25,197 bases of DNA, from contig JAPLNJ010000673.1 in the NCBI GenBank assembly GCA_026692885.1, forward strand, positions 1 to 25,197, read 5' to 3'. This stretch comes from Planctomycetota bacterium. Lineage in GTDB: Bacteria; Planctomycetota; Planctomycetia; Pirellulales; Pirellulaceae. A program made the position numbers and the translations under genes. Positions 7,670 through 13,433 of this stretch are shown in pieces. Positions within the stretch are counted from its first letter, which is position 1. Each line of letters starts with the position of its first letter. A model generated the notes under the pieces. That model saw only the letters and a program-made list of their open reading frames with translations, did not search any database and was not told the DNA's origin.

Positions 7670-7919
7670 GGACCTCCTCCTGCGAATAGAATCCGCCGTC
7701 AGGGTTCGGCGGATTAACGGCCTCGTAGGGATTGCCGGAGAACAACATAGCGAACGGCGCAAACTCGACGCCGTCATCGGCCAACCGATTTGCAGCGCAG
7801 ATGACCGCCACGGGTTCGCCCGTGGCCGCGAGTTGACACTCCATCAAGGCGGCATCCCCGGCCAACATCGCCCGGCGTAGCGTGTCAAAGTTCTGTCGGT
7901 GACCCAAGCTCAGTGACAT
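7662..7919 (-). CDS. DUF6117-like protein, 85 aa
   Basis: It starts at ATG 7919 (MSLSLGHRQNFDTLRRAMLA). The body GDAALMECQLAATGEPVAVI followed by CAANRLADDGVEFAPFAMLF and SGNPYEAVNPPNPDGGFY matches the pattern I know for DUF6117. That pattern is 'NF.TL.RA...GD.ALMEC.DA.TGEP...ICA...G......PF..L..GNPYD...PP'. The function of that family is unknown, but it occurs in plasmid and phage-derived gene clusters. The GNPY and MEC...TGEP blocks are intact, so the protein is probably functional. Its last codons overlap the start of the 182-aa gene downstream. I identified the family from memory of the pattern, not from a search. Confidence 0.8.
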   Translation of the reverse strand: MSLSLGHRQNFDTLRRAMLAGDAALMECQLAATGEPVAVICAANRLADDGVEFAPFAMLFSGNPYEAVNPPNPDGGFYSQEEVHV

Positions 7920-7960
7920 CAGGCAGCTCCTTGTGTGTAGGTTGTCGGCGGTGCAGCGGC

Positions 7961-8383
7961 TCAGGGTGTCTGGTCGGCGCAGAGTTCTCGCCAGGGGCCG
8001 TAGGCGTCCGGTGTCAGACCAACTTCGGGCAAACCGTCGCCGTGGTACAGACAGGGGAACGGGCATTTGCTGCCTTCCTGACCATGAACCAGAACGTGAT
8101 CCAAGTCGAGCACTTGACCAGACGGACCGTAGTGGCGTTCATCTTCGGGGTAATCGGCGAGATTCTCATCCGGCACGGTGAACAGGTGTGTGAACTTCTC
8201 GTTGCTGGCCAACTCGTCTAGGGCGTCGCTTGGACTTTCGGCCTCCACGGCGAGGAACTGGGGGCAGAAACCACCTTCGATCTCGATCAGCCACGTCTTG
8301 CCGAACCAGTCGCCGGGATTCAGCACGGGGATGTCTTTCAACGCTTGTCCTTTGAACTTGCCAGAAGCCTTGATCTCGCACAC
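7961..8383 (-). CDS. Orphan protein with GTG start, 140 aa
   Basis: The start is GTG at 8383, chosen because GGAGG lies 7 bases upstream (VCEIKASGKFKGQALKDIPV). The protein continues LNPGDWFGKTWLIEIEGGFC and PQFLAVEAESPSDALDELAS. A conserved-looking central part has acidic patches (DENLADYPEDERHYGPSGQV) and a Cys/His-containing segment (KCPFPCLYHGDGLPEVGL). The Trp-rich beta segment followed by a helix (SDALDELASNEKFTHLF) suggests a small alpha/beta fold. No named family is recognised. It lies 41 bases upstream of the DUF6117-like gene in the same orientation. Confidence 0.8.
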   Translation of the reverse strand: MCEIKASGKFKGQALKDIPVLNPGDWFGKTWLIEIEGGFCPQFLAVEAESPSDALDELASNEKFTHLFTVPDENLADYPEDERHYGPSGQVLDLDHVLVHGQEGSKCPFPCLYHGDGLPEVGLTPDAYGPWRELCADQTP

Positions 8384-8440
8384 GCGGGTTCCTCCATTGA
8401 AAGGATTGGGATGTTGCTCGGCGACGGACTGCAGGGTGTC

Positions 8441-8547
8441 TCAGGCGACGGCAATCTCGTCCTGGGCGTAGCAGGCAAAGCGTTGGGGGGGCCGTTTGCC
8501 TCCGCACCGGCATCCTCGAAGCTGAGGCACATGACGTTCTGTTGCAT
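8441..8547 (-). pseudogene. Possible small ORF broken at a C7 run
   Basis: An ATG at 8547 overlaps the stop of the upstream 136-aa gene (TGATG). The frame begins MQQNVMCLSFEDAGAEANGP and then passes through seven consecutive C. As written it continues for ~48 more residues into a Pro/Ser/Arg-rich sequence, overlapping the GTG gene out of frame. With one extra C it would instead read PQRFACYAQDEIAVA and stop at 8441, just before the RBS of the next gene. That arrangement looks more like a natural gene of ~36 codons. Either reading is possible. A real gene with a homopolymer error or slippage site is my preferred explanation, with modest confidence. Confidence 0.35.
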
Positions 8548-8957
8548 CACGCCAAGCCCAACGCCTCACGGCCTACAAGGTGGCCGTACTCGTCAAAGCC
8601 AAGGGTCATCAGGATGTCACCGGCGAGACGCATGGCGGCATCCACCACGCCATCGTCTTCACCACGCAGTTCGGAGAGGCGACGGAGCAGAACGGGAAGT
8701 GATTCAACGCTGACGATGCATTCCAGGGTATGGCAGAGGACGTGCTTTCCAGCGGTCCGTTTGCCACCCTCGTACCGATCGCCTCGTTCCCGGCAGAAGC
8801 AGGCTTCCAGGTGGCTGTCGATGCCGATATTCACCGCGTCAACCACGGCGCGGATTTCTTTGGTGTCCGTCAAGGACATCGTGTATGCCTCACCTGCCAT
8901 CGCCCTGCGGATGGCGTGGTAGGTCACTTTGCCGGTGCCGGTGTCGATGCTGCACAT
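8547..8957 (-). CDS. Orphan protein 'DTGTGKVTYHAIRRAMAGEA', 136 aa
   Basis: Start ATG 8957 (MCSIDTGTGKVTYHAIRRAM) has GAGGA 8-9 bases upstream. The next block AGEAYTMSLTDTKEIRAVVD is followed by AVNIGIDSHLEACFCRERGD, containing a CFC motif. The C-terminal half (LECIVSVESLPVLLRRLSEL) is helical. I recognise the 'DTGTGKVT.HAIRRAMAGEAYTMSLTD' opening and 'GIDSHLEACF' block from uncharacterised planctomycete proteins that keep company with other genes of this operon. No function is known. The stop overlaps the start of the next small ORF. Upstream, 224 bases separate it from the AAA+ ATPase gene. Confidence 0.8.
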   Translation of the reverse strand: MCSIDTGTGKVTYHAIRRAMAGEAYTMSLTDTKEIRAVVDAVNIGIDSHLEACFCRERGDRYEGGKRTAGKHVLCHTLECIVSVESLPVLLRRLSELRGEDDGVVDAAMRLAGDILMTLGFDEYGHLVGREALGLA

Positions 8958-9087
8958 GCGCAGATTCCTCTTCTATCTCTGGGGCCTGTGTCGTTGTGCC
9001 CTCGTCGTCTTCCCATCGTCAGTGAGCATGGAACAGGAACAGCGGACGAGTGGACCGGCGCCCATTGCTGGTTTCCAGGAAACAAGC

Positions 9088-9122
9088 ACCGGCAGACGAT
9101 CCACTACGGACCATCTGCCGGT
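9088..9122 (-). repeat. Inverted repeat between the ATPase gene and the 136-aa gene
   Basis: Arms ACCGGCAGA (9088-9096) and TCTGCCGGT (9114-9122) are perfect complements, separated by 17 bases that can pair in part. It lies 60 bases past the stop of the ATPase gene, in the 224-base spacer. It lacks a T-run, so it is not a standard intrinsic terminator. It could be an mRNA processing or attenuation structure, or a protein-binding site. Confidence 0.4.
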
Positions 9123-9181
9123 ACTGCCAAACGGGTTGACGACGGCCAGACCATCGCGATGCGGAAAAACGGTAGTGCAGA

Positions 9182-10681
9182 TCAGTTGCTCAGCGGGTTG
9201 CGGCGGACCTTCCGGCGAGGCCCTGGCTGAACGCCGTCGCCCTGGTAGATTCCACCGTGATCGGCGTCGAGGCACCGCCCGCTGGCCCAGGTCCGCAGCC
9301 GCTCGACGGACTCGGCCGCCGTCACCGCCACCGGCACGACGTTCTGGGCGGCCTGCACCAGCGGCAAGTCGAGCAGGGCGGCTAGTCTGCAGCAGCTTTT
9401 CACCTCAGCACCTGTCCACTGCTCGTCGTTGGGCAGTTTCTGTTCTGGGTCCAACTCGAACTGCCGCAAGTACAGGTCCCAGATCAGCCGCCGCTCCTGC
9501 GGCCCCGGCAGGTTCAGAAAGAAAATTCCGTCGAACCGCTCCGCTCGACCGAACTCCGGCGGCAGTTTGCTGATGTCATTACACGTGGCGACCAAGTACA
9601 CGTCTGTCGTGTGGTCGTTCATCCACGTCAGCAGTGACCCAAACAGCCGGGCCGAGACGCCCGAGTCGGTTTGACCGGAGTTGGCCACGCCGCTGAGCGC
9701 CTTCTCGACTTCATCGCAAAACAGGATGCAAGGGGACATCGCATCTGCAATCCGCAGGGCTTGCCGGATGTTCGCCTCCGTTGACCCGACTAACGAACCC
9801 ATCAGCGAACCTACGTCCAGCGTTAACGTCGGACGGCCCGACTCGCGGCCGAGCGACTTGGCGAAGGCACTTTTCCCTGTGCCCGGCACCCCCAACAACA
9901 AAACGCCCCTGGGGCGTTTGAGCGGATTGCTGCGGCCGGTCTGGAGCAGGGATCGCTTGCAGAACGCCTTGAGTGACGACAGACCGCCCAAGCCGCTGAA
10001 GTCTTCACTGCCCCGATGCAGGGACAGCAGGCCGCTTTTCTTCAGCATGCCCGATTTCAGGTCCCAGATCGCTTCGGGTGTCACGCGGCGGTGACGGACC
10101 AGCGACAGGCTGACCGCGGATTCCGCCTCATACCGGGTCAGCCCAGCAGCGGCGTCCAGTACGGTGTCCAACTCCGGACCCTCCGGCAATTCACCGTCTT
10201 CCACGGCGATGCCACGGGCGATCTCCGCTAGCTGCTCGCGGCTTGGCAGGTCATGTTCAAGGACGACGAACAGCTTCTCCAACTCGGTCGGGATCGCGAC
10301 GACGGCGGAGAGGATGATCACGAAGGTCCTGTTCGTCTTGCCGGAACTCACCTGCTGGGCCAGGGCCTGCACGATTTCGGCGGACTGAGTGAAGCGGTGC
10401 GCGTTGACCATGACCAACAGCGCCGAGCTGTCGGCCGAGGTCAGCGCATTCAGCGATCGGATGGCGGCCAGCGGATCGTTGCCGCCAGCGTCGGCGGTCA
10501 GGCTATTAGCCTGACCGGGCAGATGCAAGCCGCGCTCAATGTCCCAGACGGCGAGCCGCCAACTTTCGTCGCGGCACATCTGGGCGATTTCGGCCAGGGC
10601 GTCATCGTGTTCGTGCGACTGGACCCACAGGCCGGTGAAACAGGCGGAGATGTACTCCGCGAGACATTGCTTGAGTGACAT
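9182..10681 (-). CDS. Ycf46-like AAA+ ATPase, 499 aa
   Basis: Start ATG 10681 (MSLKQCLAEYISACFTGLWV) is the likely start; upstream in-frame sequence is shadow-like. The RBS is weak (GAGGG about 8 bases away). Residues ~1-200 form the N-terminal domain typical of Ycf46-type ATPases, including ALLVMVNAHRFTQSAEIVQA and TNRTFVIILSAVVAIPTELE. The AAA+ core follows: Walker A GVPGTGKS (264-271), Walker B ILFCDEVE (319-326), sensor-1 region VATCND (365-370) and an Arg-finger candidate in GRAERFDGIFFL (~379-388). All key residues look intact. The protein should hydrolyse ATP to remodel a partner, but its client is unknown. DUF2997 and DUF1257 genes lie immediately upstream, a known trio in cyanobacteria, plastids and planctomycetes. 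The 191 bases between this gene and DUF2997 hold no convincing gene. Confidence 0.9.
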   Translation of the reverse strand: MSLKQCLAEYISACFTGLWVQSHEHDDALAEIAQMCRDESWRLAVWDIERGLHLPGQANSLTADAGGNDPLAAIRSLNALTSADSSALLVMVNAHRFTQSAEIVQALAQQVSSGKTNRTFVIILSAVVAIPTELEKLFVVLEHDLPSREQLAEIARGIAVEDGELPEGPELDTVLDAAAGLTRYEAESAVSLSLVRHRRVTPEAIWDLKSGMLKKSGLLSLHRGSEDFSGLGGLSSLKAFCKRSLLQTGRSNPLKRPRGVLLLGVPGTGKSAFAKSLGRESGRPTLTLDVGSLMGSLVGSTEANIRQALRIADAMSPCILFCDEVEKALSGVANSGQTDSGVSARLFGSLLTWMNDHTTDVYLVATCNDISKLPPEFGRAERFDGIFFLNLPGPQERRLIWDLYLRQFELDPEQKLPNDEQWTGAEVKSCCRLAALLDLPLVQAAQNVVPVAVTAAESVERLRTWASGRCLDADHGGIYQGDGVQPGPRRKVRRNPLSN

Positions 10682-10872
10682 CAGGTGACCCTCACGTTTC
10701 GATATTGGGAAGTTCTGGGGAGATTTGGGCATGCATCCGACTGTGCCGGAGGCTTGCACCTGTTCCTCGTCTAGATGCCGCCGCCGTGCCGCGTGTCCCC
10801 ACAGCGAATGCGGGACACGACGGCCTGGCACGGTCCAATCGAATGCGTCACGGATGACCGGCGCCGGCGAGG

Positions 10873-11070
10873 TCAGGCCCGCTGCTGCTGTGCCACCTCG
10901 ACGGTTTGGGTCTGGTGGAACTCTGCCGTAAGCCGTTCGTCGGTACGCTGGCCCAACGCCTGTTCCATGAACCGGCTGGCTTCCTGGCACGCTGCTCCGG
11001 CGAAGCCTTTGGTTTGGACGCGGGCCTCGCCCTGCGGGCTGATGATGATTTCGATCACTTTCATCGTCAT
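10873..11070 (-). CDS. DUF2997 family protein, 65 aa
   Basis: Start ATG 11070 follows GGGAGG at 6 bases. The sequence MTMKVIEIIISPQGEARVQT then KGFAGAACQEASRFMEQALG is a classic DUF2997 pattern: a beta hairpin with 'I.PDG...T.GF.G..C...T/S..LE..LG'. The protein is of usual family length. DUF2997 is a short conserved protein, often encoded beside DUF1257 (Ycf35) and an AAA+ ATPase, with no established biochemical role. Its start codon overlaps the stop of the DUF1257 gene (ATGA), implying coupled translation and probably equal stoichiometry. The C-terminal tail is Gln/Thr-rich (EFHQTQTVEVAQQQRA). Confidence 0.9.
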   Translation of the reverse strand: MTMKVIEIIISPQGEARVQTKGFAGAACQEASRFMEQALGQRTDERLTAEFHQTQTVEVAQQQRA

Positions 11071-11438
11071 GCGGCACCTCCCGCGACCTGGACAGTCAAC
11101 TTGATGCTACCGTCGGCCAGGGCGTGTTCGGTCACGACATGGCCCCTGCGACGGCTCTCGATTTTCGCCTTCTCGACCGCGTAGCTTTGCAGAAACGCGT
11201 CGAGGCACTTTTGTTCACCCCAATGGCCTTTGAAATTGTCGTAGTGCAGCTGCCCCGTCGCGACATCACAGACGAGCGGATAGCGCCAGTTGGGCAGCTG
11301 CACGGCCAGACCGGTGGCCTGGTTCGTGAACAGACGATGGGTGCCCTGGACGGGCGGTGGCAGCCGGAGTCGCTGACATGCGGCCTGGACGGCAGCAACG
11401 TCTCTGACTTCGGTCTTTATGGAAACGAGGTGGCTCAC
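11067..11438 (-). CDS. DUF1257 (Ycf35-like) protein, 123 aa
   Basis: The start is GTG at 11438 with AGGAG about 9 bases upstream (SHLVSIKTEVRDVAAVQAAC). DUF1257 features are clear. They are the opening 'SH.V.I.TEVRD..A...AC..L' and the central TGLAVQLPNWRYPLVCDVAT, followed by GQLHYDNFKGHWGEQKCLDA. The C-terminal half has a KA-rich helix (LQSYAVEKAKIESRRRGHVV) and a beta strand (IKLTVQVAGG). The length is normal for the family. Plastid ycf35 and cyanobacterial relatives are conserved but of unknown function. The overlap with DUF2997 and the nearby Ycf46-like ATPase suggest a three-component machine, and that is inference. Confidence 0.9.
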   Translation of the reverse strand: MSHLVSIKTEVRDVAAVQAACQRLRLPPPVQGTHRLFTNQATGLAVQLPNWRYPLVCDVATGQLHYDNFKGHWGEQKCLDAFLQSYAVEKAKIESRRRGHVVTEHALADGSIKLTVQVAGGAA

Positions 11439-11496
11439 GTCAGGGTCTCCTCATGGTGGCAATGGTGAAGACGGGAAAGCGATCTAGAGAAACGGT

Positions 11497-11655
11497 TCAC
11501 GATTTCGTGATGATCCGCGCTGCCCACAGTCCGACGCCAATGCCCAAGAGCACGATCGGCCAGTGGGAAAGACTTCCGGTCACGGCAGTGATGCAGAATG
11601 CACTGCCGACGATGGCGGTGACGAGTTCGAACAAACCACGGGTGGAATCAGGCAT
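11497..11655 (-). CDS. Small membrane protein, 52 aa
   Basis: The ATG at 11655 (MPDSTRGLFELVTAIVGSAF) has GGAG 9 bases upstream; the in-frame extension to 11712 lacks an RBS and overlaps the sigma-like gene. Two hydrophobic segments can span the membrane: LFELVTAIVGSAFCITAVTG (residues ~8-27) and WPIVLLGIGVGLWAARIIT (~32-50). A short Ser/His loop separates them. It may be a holin-like or other small inner-membrane protein, but its size is the only argument for that. It sits between the sigma-like gene and DUF1257, in the same orientation. Confidence 0.6.
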   Translation of the reverse strand: MPDSTRGLFELVTAIVGSAFCITAVTGSLSHWPIVLLGIGVGLWAARIITKS

Positions 11656-11692
11656 GAAGATCCGCTCCGAAGTGAAAAAAGATGAATAGCAG

Positions 11693-12310
11693 TCAGGGGA
11701 GCACCGGCTCACCCTGAAACTCCCGCCACGAAGCGTCCAGCTCGCGCCGAATCTGGGAAATGCGCCCCGGACTTACCCGGTACTTCCGTGCCGTCGCCTT
11801 CGTCGTCTCGCTCCTTGCCAGGGTTTCCGCGACCCGCCGTTTGTGCTTGGGCAGACTGTCGAACCACTCGGCAACATCCATGCGGGCCGCAGCCGTCTCG
11901 GAAGGGCCAGCGTGTCGGTCCTCGATCAGCACTTCGCGCCACTCTTGGTCCTGCTCATCAAAGTGGTCGAGTCTTTCGACCCGGAAACGCTTGATCCGCT
12001 GAGCGTAGGGAGATGACACATCATGTGCGTTGAGCTTGGCGCCGACGCGGCGGCCATCACGAATCTGCCTGATCGCGTACTGCGCGAGCGGCGTCGGGTA
12101 GACCACGTCCACTAGGCCACGTTCCACGAGCCGAACAAAGGCGACCCAACAGTTGGCGATCACTTCGGCGATCAGTTCCTGACGGCGTTCGCGTTCCTCA
12201 TGGCGGAACGCGAACCGGGCCTGTTCCTGGATTTGAGGCAAGAGCGAGAGAAACTTGGCCGCGTGGGCAGACGCGGCGGATTGTCGCATACGATTGGCAT
12301 GTGCGATCAT
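11693..12310 (-). CDS. Sigma-70-like helix-turn-helix protein, 205 aa
   Basis: Start ATG 12310 (MIAHANRMRQSAASAHAAKF) has GAGGAG about 10 bases upstream; the extension to 12370 is rejected on this basis. Residues ~20-85 are helical and resemble sigma region 2 (LPQIQEQARFAFRHEERERR; ELIAEVIANCWVAFVRLVER). Residues ~148-195 match sigma region 4: WFDSLPKHKRRVAETLARSE and TTKATARKYRVSPGRISQIR, a typical HTH with 'VS.GRISQIRREL'. It could direct transcription of the downstream operon, which starts just after it, or be a phage/plasmid-type regulator. The region between the two domains is basic and longer than in minimal ECF factors. I am confident of the HTH and less so of true sigma activity. Confidence 0.75.
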   Translation of the reverse strand: MIAHANRMRQSAASAHAAKFLSLLPQIQEQARFAFRHEERERRQELIAEVIANCWVAFVRLVERGLVDVVYPTPLAQYAIRQIRDGRRVGAKLNAHDVSSPYAQRIKRFRVERLDHFDEQDQEWREVLIEDRHAGPSETAAARMDVAEWFDSLPKHKRRVAETLARSETTKATARKYRVSPGRISQIRRELDASWREFQGEPVLP

Positions 12311-12427
12311 CTTGGGAAATCTCCTCAGAATTGAGGCCGCCCCCACGGGAGCGGCCGTGTCGAGAAACACACAACCGCCCCGCGTGCGCGAGACGCGAGT
12401 CCAGAAATAGCATGTCCGTGGCGGGGG

Positions 12428-12523
12428 CTACGGACGGAATCTGCGGCGCCTTCGACGCTCAGTGAACCGTTGGAGCCGCAGCATTGACTGCGAGATAGAG
12501 CCGGTGATTTCGGCAGTGGGCAT
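12428..12523 (-). CDS. Possible tiny basic protein, 31 aa
   Basis: A short frame starting at ATG 12523 reads MPTAEITGSISQSMLRLQRF then TERRRRRRRFRP and stops. The Arg-rich tail and preceding amphipathic helix resemble small basic proteins, but there is no good RBS upstream. It occupies otherwise empty sequence (12311-12566) between the lipoprotein and the sigma-like gene. I list it because composition and position are suggestive. It may equally be chance. Confidence 0.25.
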   Translation of the reverse strand: MPTAEITGSISQSMLRLQRFTERRRRRRFRP

Positions 12524-12566
12524 CGGAAGTTGTCGGCAAGCCGAAGGGAATGGCTGAGCCGCGGGA

Positions 12567-13139
12567 TCAGTCGCTTACGGGCTGCTGACCATCCAGTTCC
12601 TCCGGTGGGTGGCCCGGATGGCGAAGCGTCGGCTCCAGCAAGAGACGCGGCTGACCCGCCGGGAGAAGCGTTGGGTGGTCACTGACGAGTTCCTGCGTCA
12701 GGAATTCCGCCAGCGCGACATCCGCTTCATGGTCGGGAGATGGGCGACGTAACACTGCCCAACACAGCAGCAGAGGCAGAATGCAAGCGAACAGCGTCGC
12801 TGCTGCTGTGATGGAGTTACCGACGATGCCATCCCAGTACCGTTCCGCCGCGATTTGCCGTCGCTCAGCCTCCAGCTGGTCACGCTGACGGCCAACCTCA
12901 CTTTGGCTATGCTGCAGGTCGCGCTGCAGTGCCATCATGTCGGCTCTGGCCTTGGCCTCCGCCTCGACCAACTGCCGGCTGCCTTCGGCCACCTGCCCCT
13001 GCAACTGGGCCATCTGCTTGTTCTGTTCTGCCTGCCGTTGCGCCGCCTCGCGAGCCACTTCAGCCACCCGCTGGCTTTCGCCCTGACAGCCCGAGACAAG
13101 TAGTGCGCATGCGGCCGTTAGCCAAAGCCCGTTACGTAC
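12567..13139 (-). CDS. Coiled-coil lipoprotein with an internal TM helix and no standard start codon
   Basis: The coding signal begins at VRNGLWLTAACALLVSGC, a signal peptide with lipobox VSGC ahead of the lipidated Cys. Residues ~20-95 are a long coiled coil of charged heptads (REAAQRQAEQNKQMAQLQGQ; LQRDLQHSQSEVGRQRDQLE). A hydrophobic helix follows (ITAAATLFACILPLLLCWAV, residues ~113-132), then a ~55-residue tail. A lipoprotein with a second membrane anchor is unusual. The start is odd: the only codon in place is GTA at 13139, 10 bases after GGAGG. It overlaps the stop of the upstream 47-aa gene, and no in-frame ATG, GTG or TTG lies nearby. The next in-frame start upstream (13271) would give a Trp/Cys-rich, shadow-like N-terminus. 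Possible explanations are GTA initiation, frameshift from the upstream ORF, or a mutated start. Confidence 0.6.
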   Translation of the reverse strand, partial: VRNGLWLTAACALLVSGCQGESQRVAEVAREAAQRQAEQNKQMAQLQGQVAEGSRQLVEAEAKARADMMALQRDLQHSQSEVGRQRDQLEAERRQIAAERYWDGIVGNSITAAATLFACILPLLLCWAVLRRPSPDHEADVALAEFLTQELVSDHPTLLPAGQPRLLLEPTLRHPGHPPEELDGQQPVSD

Positions 13140-13275
13140 CTGTGTTTGACCTCCACTTGACCAACAGGCGGCGGAGCAACACCTGGAGCGCCCGCCGCAA
13201 GCGAACCTCGCGGACCAATGCGAGGACCAGTACCAGGGCCAGCGCCGAGCTGGCCAACACGATGCAAGCATGCAT
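13132..13275 (-). CDS. Small membrane peptide, 47 aa
   Basis: The ATG at 13275 follows CGGAGG at 4 bases. The peptide MHACIVLASSALALVLVLAL then VREVRLRRALQVLLRRLLVK has one N-terminal membrane helix (residues ~3-21) and a very basic amphipathic cytoplasmic helix, ending KWRSNTGT. The gene overlaps the beginning of the lipoprotein coding region by 8 bases in another frame. Such overlap, with one inner-membrane peptide and one lipoprotein, recalls phage i-spanin/o-spanin pairs. However, the coiled coil is on the lipoprotein, which is not typical, so I make no spanin call. Confidence 0.55.
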   Translation of the reverse strand: MHACIVLASSALALVLVLALVREVRLRRALQVLLRRLLVKWRSNTGT

Positions 13276-13433
13276 GAAACCTCCGTTGTTGGGAAACAGA
13301 ATTGGAACTGTGCCCGGCCGAGACGGTTCACTTAGAGTCAGATCGCTTTCGACGGGCAACACTCGGTGCCGAGGACTGGGTCGCGAAACCGAACAGAATG
13401 ATGTTCCCCGGATTGTTGTTGAATCCGCGACAG

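Noticed and set aside
8973..9275. 100-aa minus-strand frame across the spacer after the ATPase gene
   Set aside because: Its first half overlaps the ATPase C-terminus out of frame, and no RBS supports an internal start.
13132..13275. Calling the 47-aa peptide and lipoprotein a spanin (Rz/Rz1) pair
   Set aside because: In spanins the coiled coil lies in the inner-membrane partner and the lipoprotein is short. Here the arrangement is different and no lysis genes are nearby.
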